12,062 nt of DNA, taken from NCBI GenBank assembly GCA_012727745.1, contig JAAYGJ010000078.1, positions 1 through 12,062 of the forward strand, read 5' to 3'. This document shows, one piece after another, positions 5,669 through 12,062 of this stretch. This DNA comes from Clostridia bacterium. GTDB taxonomy: Bacteria; Bacillota; DSM-521; Neomoorellales; Neomoorellaceae. The notes beneath the pieces are model-generated. The model was given only the letters and a program-made list of their open reading frames with translations, did not search any database and had not been told where the DNA came from. Each line of letters opens with the position of its first letter. Positions within the stretch are counted from its first letter, which is position 1. A program made the translations under genes and the position numbers.

Positions 5669-6731
5669 CTTTCGCAGTTATAATCAATTAAGCTGGGAAT
5701 GTAAACCGGGGTTAAATATTATCCAGGGCCCGAACGCAGCCGGTAAGACAAATTTACTTGAGGCAATTGGCTACCTCTCTTTTGTCCGTTCTATACGCCA
5801 ACAGCAGGACCAGAAAATTATGTCCCGGGGCAGCTCTTTTTTTAAAATAAAAGGCCTTTGCCTTAGCAATAAAGAACTAATGGAACTAGATATTGTTTAT
5901 CAGAATAACAATAAAAAGTTAACAATAAACCGCAATCAGCATCGCTTAATTGACCTTTTAGGGATTTTTCCTGTTATTTTTTTTGGCCCTGATGATTTAT
6001 ACCTGGTTAAAGGTTCACCTTTCTACCGGCGCCAGTACCTGGACCGGGAAATCAGCATCAGGGACCGTTCTTATTGCCAGTGTTTACAGACTTACCGCCG
6101 CATATTATTACAGCGTAATCGCCTTTTAAGGGAAATTAAATATGGGAACTGCAAAGTGGAGGAACTTATACCCTGGAACAGTCAAATGGTGGCGACGGGA
6201 ATAATTATTATCCATAAGAGGAGGCATTTTTTAGAAGCTTTAGCACCGCTGGTACAGGAAATTTACGCTGGCATGGGGGCTGGAGAATATCTTAGCTTAC
6301 ACTATAAACCCAATATAGCTAATGAGGAGGATTGGCTGGCCAAAATTACTGTCGTGGAAAGACAGGAAATCGAGGTTGGAATGAGTCTCTGGGGTCCTCA
6401 CCGTGATGATTTCACTTTCCTATTAGACGACTTTGAAGCACGTTTCTTTGCCTCACAGGGGCAACAGCGTTCGGCCGTGCTAGCTTTAAAAATAGCAGAG
6501 GCCAATTATTTTAGGCAAACTATAGGCGTAATGCCGGTTTTGCTTCTAGATGATGTTTTTTCTGAGCTAGACCTTAACAGGCAGAGCGCATTACTGGAAC
6601 TTTTGCAAGGTGCTGGCCAGACCTTCCTAACTACCACTGAAATAGCCAGACTGCCTCAAAATTTAATCTGTGATGCTACTTTATGGCAGCTTGATGGGGA
6701 TAATAGTGATATACTTAAAATAATTAATTAG
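5631..6731 (+). CDS. recF: DNA replication and repair protein RecF
   Basis: The 366-residue SMC-like ATPase helps load RecA at single-stranded gaps with RecO and RecR. Walker A GPNAAGKTN is at residues 33-41, after the family start LKQLQLTNFRSY; the ABC signature region SQGQQRS (275-281) and Walker B LLLDDVFSELD (304-314) follow at the expected distances. Length is normal (360-370). The GTG at 5631 is the only good start before the conserved strand; GAGGTG at 5615-5620 lies ten bases upstream. The start lies inside yaaA in another frame, so the two are likely translationally coupled. remB follows after 20 bases. Confidence 0.96.
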   Translation: MSAIELKQLQLTNFRSYNQLSWECKPGLNIIQGPNAAGKTNLLEAIGYLSFVRSIRQQQDQKIMSRGSSFFKIKGLCLSNKELMELDIVYQNNNKKLTINRNQHRLIDLLGIFPVIFFGPDDLYLVKGSPFYRRQYLDREISIRDRSYCQCLQTYRRILLQRNRLLREIKYGNCKVEELIPWNSQMVATGIIIIHKRRHFLEALAPLVQEIYAGMGAGEYLSLHYKPNIANEEDWLAKITVVERQEIEVGMSLWGPHRDDFTFLLDDFEARFFASQGQQRSAVLALKIAEANYFRQTIGVMPVLLLDDVFSELDLNRQSALLELLQGAGQTFLTTTEIARLPQNLICDATLWQLDGDNSDILKIIN

Positions 6732-6751
6732 CATGGGAAGGAGGAATTTTT

Positions 6752-6994
6752 TTGTACTTGCATATTGGCAATGATTTGGCTGTGGCCTTTAATGATATTA
6801 TTGCGATATTAAATTTGGAGACCTCCAGTAAGGCAGCAACTACCAAGGATTTTTTAAAAAAGAGTAACTCTGTAGCAAACCCTAACTTTCAGGAAAATGA
6901 TTATAAATCATGTGTAGTTACTGACCGAACTGTATACTACTCTACAATTTCGTCAGGTACACTATTCAAAAGGGCAACGGCGCTGTTAAAATAG
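6752..6994 (+). CDS. remB: RemB-type regulator (DUF370 family, Bacillus YaaB)
   Basis: An 80-residue protein that matches Bacillus RemB (YaaB, 81 residues) in length, position and pattern: MYLHIGNDLAV at the start, DIIAILNLE, then DFLKK and the YYSTISSGTLFKRA end. RemB and its relative RemA are linked to expression of extracellular matrix genes in Bacillus; RemA is a DNA-binding ring-forming protein, while the role of RemB is less clear. Whether it controls matrix genes here cannot be judged. Start is TTG at 6752-6754 with a strong AAGGAGGA at 6738-6745. It lies between recF and gyrB, the canonical place. The middle (about 28-50) is more divergent than the ends. Confidence 0.88.
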   Translation: MYLHIGNDLAVAFNDIIAILNLETSSKAATTKDFLKKSNSVANPNFQENDYKSCVVTDRTVYYSTISSGTLFKRATALLK

Positions 6995-7016
6995 ATTAAG
7001 ACAGAGTAAGAGCTTA

Positions 7017-7045
7017 TTGTTGTTAAACATCGCTTGTGCTACATT
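7017..7045 (+). promoter_or_regulatory. gyrB: Weak candidate gyrB promoter
   Basis: TTGTTG (7017-7022) and TACATT (7040-7045) are 17 bases apart in the 82-base remB-gyrB gap, giving a start near 7052 and a leader of about 25 bases. Each hexamer matches only in part, so gyrB may equally be transcribed from upstream. Confidence 0.3.
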
Positions 7046-7076
7046 GGACCAGGAAAGTTCAGTAATGGAGGAAAAG

Positions 7077-8981
7077 ATGGAACAACAACATACGGAGTAT
7101 GATGCCAGTCAAATTCAAGTTCTGGAAGGTTTGGAAGCTGTACGCCGGCGACCGGGGATGTATATTGGCAGTACCGGGAGCAGAGGTTTGCACCAGCTTG
7201 TTTTTGAATTGGTTGATAATAGCATCGATGAAGCAATGGCCGGTTTTTGTACGAAAATAGATTTAACTATCCATAAAAATGGTAGCCTGACTGTGACTGA
7301 CAATGGCCGTGGCATACCGGTAGACACCCATGAAATGACAGGCTTAAAAGCAGTGGAAGTAGCGTTAACCATGCTTCATGCCGGCGGTAAATTTGGTGGC
7401 GACGGTTATAAAGTAGCCGGCGGCCTGCACGGGGTCGGCTTGTCAGTTGTTAATGCTCTCTCGGAATGGTTAGAAATAAAAATAAAACGTGACGGCAAGG
7501 TTTACCAGCAAAGATACCAGAAAGGTGTTAAAGTAACCGAATTAAAGGTTATTGGCAAAGCCAGCGGCAGCGGCACCCAGGTTACTTTTATGCCTGACAG
7601 GGATGTTTTTGAGGACACCAACTTTCAGAGTGAAATTATTCGTAGGCGTTTACTGGAGCTGTCATTTTTAAACCGGGGCATTAAAATTGTTTTTACAGAT
7701 GAAAGGATTAATTCTAAGGAAATTTATCGCCATAATGGCGGCCTGGTTGATTTTATTCGCTATCTGAATAAAAATAAGACAGTCATTCATAATAAACCCC
7801 TTTATTTTAGTGTTGAAAAAGATGAAATCCAGCTAGAAATAGCTATGCAGTACAATGACGGCTACAATGAACTTATTTTATCCTACGCTAATAATATTCA
7901 CACCGGTGAAGGCGGTACCCACGAAATAGGTTTTAAAACAGCATTGACCAGGGTTGTCAATGATTATGCCCGGCGTTTTAATATTTTAAAAGAAGGTGAT
8001 AGTAACTTATCCGGGGAAGATATTCGCGAAGGATTAACAGCGGTAATCAGCGTTAAAGTCTTAGAACCACAGTTTGAAGGCCAGACCAAAACAAAACTTG
8101 GCAATACAGAGGTAAGGGGGATTGTTGACAGCCTGGTAGCCGAAAATTTAAGTGCTTACCTAGAAGAAAATCCCACCATTGCCCGCCGGATCGTTGATAA
8201 AGCTTTAAATGCTTTTCGCTCCCGGGAGGCTGCTCGTAAAGCACGGGAATTAACCCGCCGCAAGAATGCCCTGGAAATCAGTTCTTTACCTGGTAAGCTG
8301 GCAGATTGTAGTTTAAAAGACCCTGCCCTGTGCGAATTATACCTGGTAGAAGGCGATTCTGCCGGCGGCTCGGCTAAGCAGGGCCGTGATCGCCGTTCGC
8401 AGGCAATTCTTCCCCTGAGGGGTAAAATATTAAACGTGGAAAAGGCCCGCCTGGATAAAATACTCAACAATGAAGAAATCAGGACTATTATTACAGCACT
8501 GGGGACGGGTATTGGCGATGATTTTAATCTTGATAAGGCGCGCTACCACAAAGTGATTTTGATGGCCGATGCCGACGTTGACGGCTCGCACATTAGAACC
8601 CTATTACTAACCTTTTTTTATCGTTACATGAGGCCTTTGATAACCGAAGGGTATATTTATATAGCCCAGCCGCCTCTCTATAAAGTATACCGGGGCAAAG
8701 AAGAACACTATCTTTATAAAGAAGAGGAGCTGGAGAAATTTTTAAAAGACCATGGCAATAAACGCTGGCAGGTCCAGCGCTATAAAGGCCTGGGCGAGAT
8801 GAATGCGGAACAGCTCTGGGAGACAACTATGAACCCGGAAACAAGGACTTTGCTGCGCGTGACTCTGAGCGATGCTATTGAAGCTGATGCAATTTTTAAC
8901 ATTTTAATGGGGCATCGGGTTGAGCCGCGCCGACAGTTTATCCAGCAGCATGCCCATGAAGTTAGAAACTTGGACATCTAA
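7077..8981 (+). CDS. gyrB: DNA gyrase subunit B
   Basis: The 634-residue protein is the ATPase subunit of gyrase, which introduces negative supercoils together with GyrA. The GHKL ATPase fold is intact: E44 and N48 in FELVDNSIDEA, DNGRGIPV at 75-82 and GLHGVGLSVVNALS. The TOPRIM domain has EGDSAGGSA (425-433) and the metal-binding DADVD (498-502), and the tail GLGEMNAEQLWETTM is typical. Length is normal for Firmicutes (Bacillus 638). The ATG at 7077 is preferred because GGAGG (7067-7071) lies five bases upstream; the in-frame ATG at 7065 has a poorer site. gyrA does not follow: the next gene is on the opposite strand and a terminator lies between. Confidence 0.98.
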   Translation: MEQQHTEYDASQIQVLEGLEAVRRRPGMYIGSTGSRGLHQLVFELVDNSIDEAMAGFCTKIDLTIHKNGSLTVTDNGRGIPVDTHEMTGLKAVEVALTMLHAGGKFGGDGYKVAGGLHGVGLSVVNALSEWLEIKIKRDGKVYQQRYQKGVKVTELKVIGKASGSGTQVTFMPDRDVFEDTNFQSEIIRRRLLELSFLNRGIKIVFTDERINSKEIYRHNGGLVDFIRYLNKNKTVIHNKPLYFSVEKDEIQLEIAMQYNDGYNELILSYANNIHTGEGGTHEIGFKTALTRVVNDYARRFNILKEGDSNLSGEDIREGLTAVISVKVLEPQFEGQTKTKLGNTEVRGIVDSLVAENLSAYLEENPTIARRIVDKALNAFRSREAARKARELTRRKNALEISSLPGKLADCSLKDPALCELYLVEGDSAGGSAKQGRDRRSQAILPLRGKILNVEKARLDKILNNEEIRTIITALGTGIGDDFNLDKARYHKVILMADADVDGSHIRTLLLTFFYRYMRPLITEGYIYIAQPPLYKVYRGKEEHYLYKEEELEKFLKDHGNKRWQVQRYKGLGEMNAEQLWETTMNPETRTLLRVTLSDAIEADAIFNILMGHRVEPRRQFIQQHAHEVRNLDI

Positions 8982-9044
8982 AACTGACTTTTTTACTTTT
9001 TTAGTTTTATCTCTACTGCAAACTTGAGAAAAACAAAAAAAATG

Positions 9045-9085
9045 ACCTCCAAATACACCTTTGACAGTGATATTGGAGGTTTTTT
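9045..9085 (+). terminator. Bidirectional rho-independent terminator after gyrB
   Basis: Arms ACCTCCAA (9045-9052) and TTGGAGGT (9073-9080), extendable by TA pairs across one bulged A, enclose a loop of about 15 bases and are followed by T6 (9080-9085) on the plus strand. On the minus strand the same hairpin is followed, after CA, by a long T-run (rc of 9031-9042). It can therefore end both gyrB and the converging coat gene whose stop is at 9108. Confidence 0.85.
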
Positions 9086-9107
9086 CGTGCTATTTTTATC
9101 TGTTATT

Positions 9108-9671
9108 TCACTGGTATTGATGATATTGTCCGCCGCTTGTTGTATAGCTGTTTAAAACGGTACTAGTTGTCATCGTTTTCATTGTCGGTACCTGGTAGTA
9201 TCCCTTTTGATTCATGTATTGCCACACTTCATAAGCTTGCTCGGCACAGTTGATAGCACCCTGTTGCAGCATCCGCCGCAAATTGGGGTCTGCTCATTCC
9301 AGGGATGCCCTCATCCGCAGGCCGGCGGAGGCTTTGTGGCAGCGCAGCATGCCGCTGGCCACATCCCGGTCATCCATATCGTTAATAGAAGTATTGGGAC
9401 TCTGGCTGGTTGGGTTATCCAGGCCGTAAACAGGAGTCACGTTTCTAGGTCCCCGGTAGGGAACAGCCTTGCTGATGCCCCGCTGGTTTATGCCTTGAAC
9501 CATATTGTTATATTCCTGACTCATAAATTGGATTTGTTTATCCAGGATAGATTTTAACTGCGGGTCCTTTACATGGGGGCGGTAAAGCTGGAATTGATTA
9601 ATTCCGTCCACTGTGTCAGTTAAAACTTCATGGACTTCCATAACTTCATGAGCACCTAAATGAGCAGCCAT
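9108..9671 (-). pseudogene. CotF-like spore coat protein, interrupted by an in-frame TGA
   Basis: The frame encodes a Coat_F family protein with acidic and Met-rich helices (MAAHLGAHEVMEVHEVLTD, then LYRPHVKDPQLKSILDKQIQ) and, after a Pro/Ser/Asn linker, the Coat_F segment DRDVASGMLRCHKASAGLR followed by ADPNLRRMLQQGA and YEVWQYMNQKGYYQVPTM. A single TGA (9294-9296) falls between LE and ADPNLRR, in the middle of the domain; the frame then stays open for 61 more codons to a TGA at 9108-9110. Start ATG at 9669-9671 is preferred, since GGAGGAGGAA lies upstream, although ATG 9690-9692 is in frame and would add seven residues. As written it makes a product truncated in the middle of the domain. 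It is minus strand on the right arm, opposite to replication. A nonsense mutation, a sequencing error or recoding are possible; see findings. Confidence 0.8.
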
Positions 9672-9711
9672 AGGAAGAATTTCCTCCTCCATATTTAATT
9701 TAATCGCGGTT

Positions 9712-9739
9712 ATATTATTCCCACTTCAGGGCTGATTAT
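9712..9739 (-). promoter_or_regulatory. Candidate sporulation sigma promoter of the coat gene
   Basis: On the minus strand ATA (9737-9739) and AATAATAT (9712-9719) are 17 bases apart. This resembles the sigma-E layout (ATA, 16-18 bases, CATANANT) with two mismatches in the -10, and the -10 also fits 8/9 of sigma-K CATANNNTA but without its -35 AC. The transcript would start about 15 bases before the coat ribosome binding site. Weak evidence. Confidence 0.25.
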
Positions 9740-9740
9740 T

Positions 9741-9770
9741 AAAAGGTTTTTCTAAAAGCTGGAACCTTTT
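9741..9770. repeat. Inverted repeat in the divergent coat/SLH-gene gap
   Basis: Perfect 8-bp arms AAAAGGTT (9741-9748) and AACCTTTT (9763-9770) with a 14-base spacer, in the 163-base gap between two divergent genes. It could be an operator or a hairpin in one leader. There is no U-tract of terminator type on the plus side. Confidence 0.45.
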
Positions 9771-9834
9771 TAACAGGAAAACGTCTATCCAGTTAGGAAT
9801 AATATTTTAAATAAAAAGGAGAGGGTGAAATAAA

Positions 9835-12033
9835 GTGAAGAGTATCTGGTGGCGCATGCTTGGCTGGCAACTAATTTTGCTGCTACTAATGTCTTTCTTT
9901 CCTGGAGCGGCTCTGGCGGCAGAGAAAGCGGACGTTACCCTGGAGCAGGCAATTCGCCTGGTCAAAGAAAACTTTGACATCCCGGCAGGGTTTACCAAAT
10001 TTGAATCCAGCTATAACAGCTACGACAACCGCTCCCTCTGGTCCCTAAATTGGAGCGCTCCCGAGGAACCGGGGGGCAATTTTAGTGCTCAGGTAGACGC
10101 CAGGAGCGGCGAGATCATTAACATGCGACTGTGGCAGTATGAGCAGCGCACTCCGGAGCAGGGCTTGCAACTGCCGCTAATCTCTGCAACTGAAGCCCGG
10201 GAAATGGCCACGGAGCTGGTTAAACGCTTATTGCCGCAGCGGTTGACAGAATTAAAACTCCTACCGGCTGAAGACCAGCTCGTTCCTTTGAACCCCTATG
10301 ATCGGGTTACCTATTCGGTGCGCTGGCAACGGGTAGTAAACGGCATTCCGGTTGAAGGTGACGGAGTAACAGTGGATGTACTGGGCGATAAGGCCCAGAT
10401 AGTAGGCTATTATCTGAACTGGACCGAGGCTGATTTCCCTGCGCCTGAGGGGGCTATATCACAGCAGCAGGCACGGCAAGTATTTGAGGATAACGAGATG
10501 CTGAAGTTACAGTATTTTTTAGCCGACATCAGGCCGTTGGCTGAGGCGGGGGAGAAAAAACAGCCGCAGCTAGTTTACCGCCTTTACCATCCTTCCAATG
10601 GGGTAATTGATGCCCTGAAGGGCGAACCGCTGCAGCTGGAAGATGGGATGTGGCTCCGTGACGGCGGCTTGGGCGGCATGGGTGAGGCTGTAGATATGGC
10701 GCAAAAAAGCATGGCTAACGGTGGCGCACCTGTGCCTTTAAGCCCGGAAGAACTGCAGGAGATCGAAAGGACCGCCAAGCTTATCAGCCAGGCGGAAGCC
10801 ATTGCTGCCTTTAAAAAATGGGTTGAGGTGCCTGCTTACCTTACCTTGAGCAACGCTAACCTGATGGCTGACTGGCAGGAACCGGAAACCCGCATCTGGA
10901 ACCTGAGTTGGCATAATGAACAGGCAGAAGCGGGCCAAATCCGCTACCTGAGCGGGCGTGTTAACGCCGTTACCGGAGAGTTAATGGCTTTTGACCTATA
11001 CTATGAGCCTGCTGATCCCAGTAAACCAGGCAGCCTGGACCGGGAAAAAGCTCAGAAAATGGCCGAATCTTTCCTTAAACAGGTGCAGCCGCAGCGCGTC
11101 GGGCAAGTTGAGCTGGATAAGAATTATGTTTCTGACTGGGATCCCCAGCCGTTAAAGCAGGGTGAAAACCCGCGCATGCAGCGCTTTAATTACCACCGTG
11201 TGGTTAACGGCTTGGTATTCCCAAGTAATGGTATGAACATAGCGATAGATACAGTAGCTAAACGGGTTACCAGCTACGGTTTATCCTGGCAAAATCTTAA
11301 TTTCCCCGCCCCCAAAGGGCTCCTTACAGTCCGGCAGGCAAATGATGCTTTTCTGGCGGAACGTCCCCTTACTTTAACTTACACCCAGGTTTATGCACCT
11401 AATAAACCGGCTCAAATGCGCCTGGTCTACCAGCCCACAGTTGCCCCCGGCAAACCGTTTTTTGAGCTAATCGATGCTAAAAACGGCCAGCCGCTGGACT
11501 GGCAGGGCAAACCGCTTGCGCAGCAGCCGCAGGCTTATCGTTTTAACGATATTGAAGGTCATTTTGCCGCCAAGGAAATTAACCTGCTAGGGCAAGCGGG
11601 TATCTTTGGCGAATACGGGGACGCTTTTCATCCTGATGAAAAAATTACTACCGTATCGTTGCTGCGGGCCATGTTGATGGCCAATGAGGGTGTCTGGGCA
11701 ATAAATGAACTGACAGACGAACAAATATTAAAACGGGCCAGGGAACGTAAGTGGCTGCAGGAGGACCTGGCTGCGGCGGATACGGTTAACCGGGAAACCC
11801 TGGCTAAGTTTATGGTGCGGATGTTAAACCTGGAGCGGGCTGCCGCTATTGAAAATATTTACAAGGTACCTTATGCTGATAGCGGGGAATTTTCGCAGGG
11901 CTCCCTTGGTTACGTAGCCCTGACCTGGGGTTTGGGGATTATCCGGGGCGACGGCAATAATTTTGTCCCAGAACACCCTGTCACCCGGGCCGAGGCGGCG
12001 GTCGCCCTGGTAAGGGCCCTGGCAAATAAATAA
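9835..12033 (+). CDS. Exported YcdB/YcdC-domain protein with C-terminal SLH repeats
   Basis: The 732-residue protein has a signal peptide (basic MKSIWWRM, hydrophobic 12-22, cleavage after ALA at 26-28). The body is two copies of a YcdB/YcdC (formerly DUF4901) module: about 35-275 and 320-550. Corresponding pieces repeat in order: RSLWSLNW / RIWNLSWH; DARSGEIINM / NAVTGELMAF; RVVNGIPVEGDGVTVDV / RVVNGLVFPSNGMNIAI; LNFPAPKG / ADFPAPEG. The C-terminus carries SLH repeats: one at about 569-618 (FNDIEGHFAAKEI), a degenerate one about 628-672, and one at 678-732 (YADSGEFSQGSLGY, ending TRAEAAVALV), which should tether the protein to secondary cell-wall polymer. No catalytic motif is recognised; function unknown. 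GTG start with AAGGAGAGGGTG at 9816-9827. It is visibly more G+C-rich than the origin genes. Confidence 0.85.
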   Translation: MKSIWWRMLGWQLILLLLMSFFPGAALAAEKADVTLEQAIRLVKENFDIPAGFTKFESSYNSYDNRSLWSLNWSAPEEPGGNFSAQVDARSGEIINMRLWQYEQRTPEQGLQLPLISATEAREMATELVKRLLPQRLTELKLLPAEDQLVPLNPYDRVTYSVRWQRVVNGIPVEGDGVTVDVLGDKAQIVGYYLNWTEADFPAPEGAISQQQARQVFEDNEMLKLQYFLADIRPLAEAGEKKQPQLVYRLYHPSNGVIDALKGEPLQLEDGMWLRDGGLGGMGEAVDMAQKSMANGGAPVPLSPEELQEIERTAKLISQAEAIAAFKKWVEVPAYLTLSNANLMADWQEPETRIWNLSWHNEQAEAGQIRYLSGRVNAVTGELMAFDLYYEPADPSKPGSLDREKAQKMAESFLKQVQPQRVGQVELDKNYVSDWDPQPLKQGENPRMQRFNYHRVVNGLVFPSNGMNIAIDTVAKRVTSYGLSWQNLNFPAPKGLLTVRQANDAFLAERPLTLTYTQVYAPNKPAQMRLVYQPTVAPGKPFFELIDAKNGQPLDWQGKPLAQQPQAYRFNDIEGHFAAKEINLLGQAGIFGEYGDAFHPDEKITTVSLLRAMLMANEGVWAINELTDEQILKRARERKWLQEDLAAADTVNRETLAKFMVRMLNLERAAAIENIYKVPYADSGEFSQGSLGYVALTWGLGIIRGDGNNFVPEHPVTRAEAAVALVRALANK

Positions 12034-12044
12034 AAAAAAACAAG

Positions 12045-12062
12045 CCTGTCTTATTTTAACAG
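12045..12062 (+). terminator. Possible terminator truncated at the window end
   Basis: After the last stop codon, CCTGT (12045-12049) faces ACAG at the last four bases (12059-12062), with a nine-base loop. An A-run (12032-12040) precedes it, so read on the minus strand it would be a hairpin with a T-tail. The outer part of the right arm lies beyond the window. Confidence 0.35.

Noticed and set aside
7017..7076. N-terminal extension of gyrB from TTG 7017 or ATG 7065
   Set aside because: The ATG at 7077 has a GGAGG five bases upstream and gives the family N-terminus; the extension residues are unlike GyrB.
8979..9009. 7-bp inverted repeat TAAAACT/AGTTTTA at the end of gyrB as a terminator
   Set aside because: The stem is all but A/T, the loop is 17 bases, and no U-tract follows; the hairpin at 9045-9085 is the real terminator.
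9207..9557. 116-codon plus-strand open frame opposite the coat gene
   Set aside because: It is antisense to a well-recognised Coat_F frame, with no family resemblance and no good start site.
1..12062. Mobile element, CRISPR array, phage or defence genes, tRNA or rRNA
   Set aside because: Read on both strands; there are no regularly spaced repeats, transposase or integrase motifs, or tRNA-like folds, and nearly all sequence is used by recognised genes.

Overview
The window is the chromosomal replication-origin (oriC) neighbourhood of an endospore-forming Firmicute, most likely a member of the Clostridia (Peptococcaceae/Thermincola-like). The evidence is the gene order mnmE-jag-yidC-yidD-rnpA-rpmH <- oriC -> dnaA-dnaN-yaaA-recF-remB-gyrB, moderate-to-low G+C, AGGAGG-type ribosome binding sites, a CotF-like spore coat gene, and a secreted YcdB/YcdC protein with S-layer-homology (SLH) repeats. 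The exact genus cannot be fixed from the sequence alone.

Left arm (1-2454, all minus strand). A consensus sigma-A promoter (about 2510-2539) drives rpmH, rnpA, yidD, yidC and jag/khpB as one packed operon, with 7-bp and 4-bp overlaps at rnpA/yidD and yidC/jag. These genes supply ribosomal protein L34, the RNase P protein, and the membrane insertase with its two companions. A rho-independent terminator (304-338) separates them from mnmE (tRNA wobble-uridine modification GTPase), whose 5' part is cut off by the window edge.

Origin (2455-2851 and 4181-4296). It is bipartite, as in Bacillus. The rpmH-dnaA gap holds the divergent promoters and a near-consensus DnaA box lying between the -35 and -10 of the presumed dnaA promoter. 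The dnaA-dnaN gap holds two more near-consensus boxes, a run of six DnaA-trio triplets and a T-tract, which together form the likely unwinding element.

Right arm (2852-8981, plus strand). It carries dnaA, dnaN, the S4-domain gene yaaA, recF, remB and gyrB, and is closed by a hairpin terminator that also works for the converging gene. yaaA has no ATG/GTG/TTG start in its frame and overlaps recF by 38 bp. gyrA does not follow gyrB.

Distal part (9045-12062). A minus-strand Coat_F-family spore coat gene is interrupted by one in-frame TGA, with the frame otherwise intact. It is divergent from a long, more G+C-rich gene for an exported two-copy YcdB/YcdC protein with C-terminal SLH repeats. There is no mobile element, CRISPR array, phage gene or RNA gene in the window. 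Most of it is conserved housekeeping sequence, and I see no evidence for a new multi-gene system. The points worth checking are the interrupted coat gene, the missing yaaA start codon, the origin architecture and the unusual density of TTG start codons.
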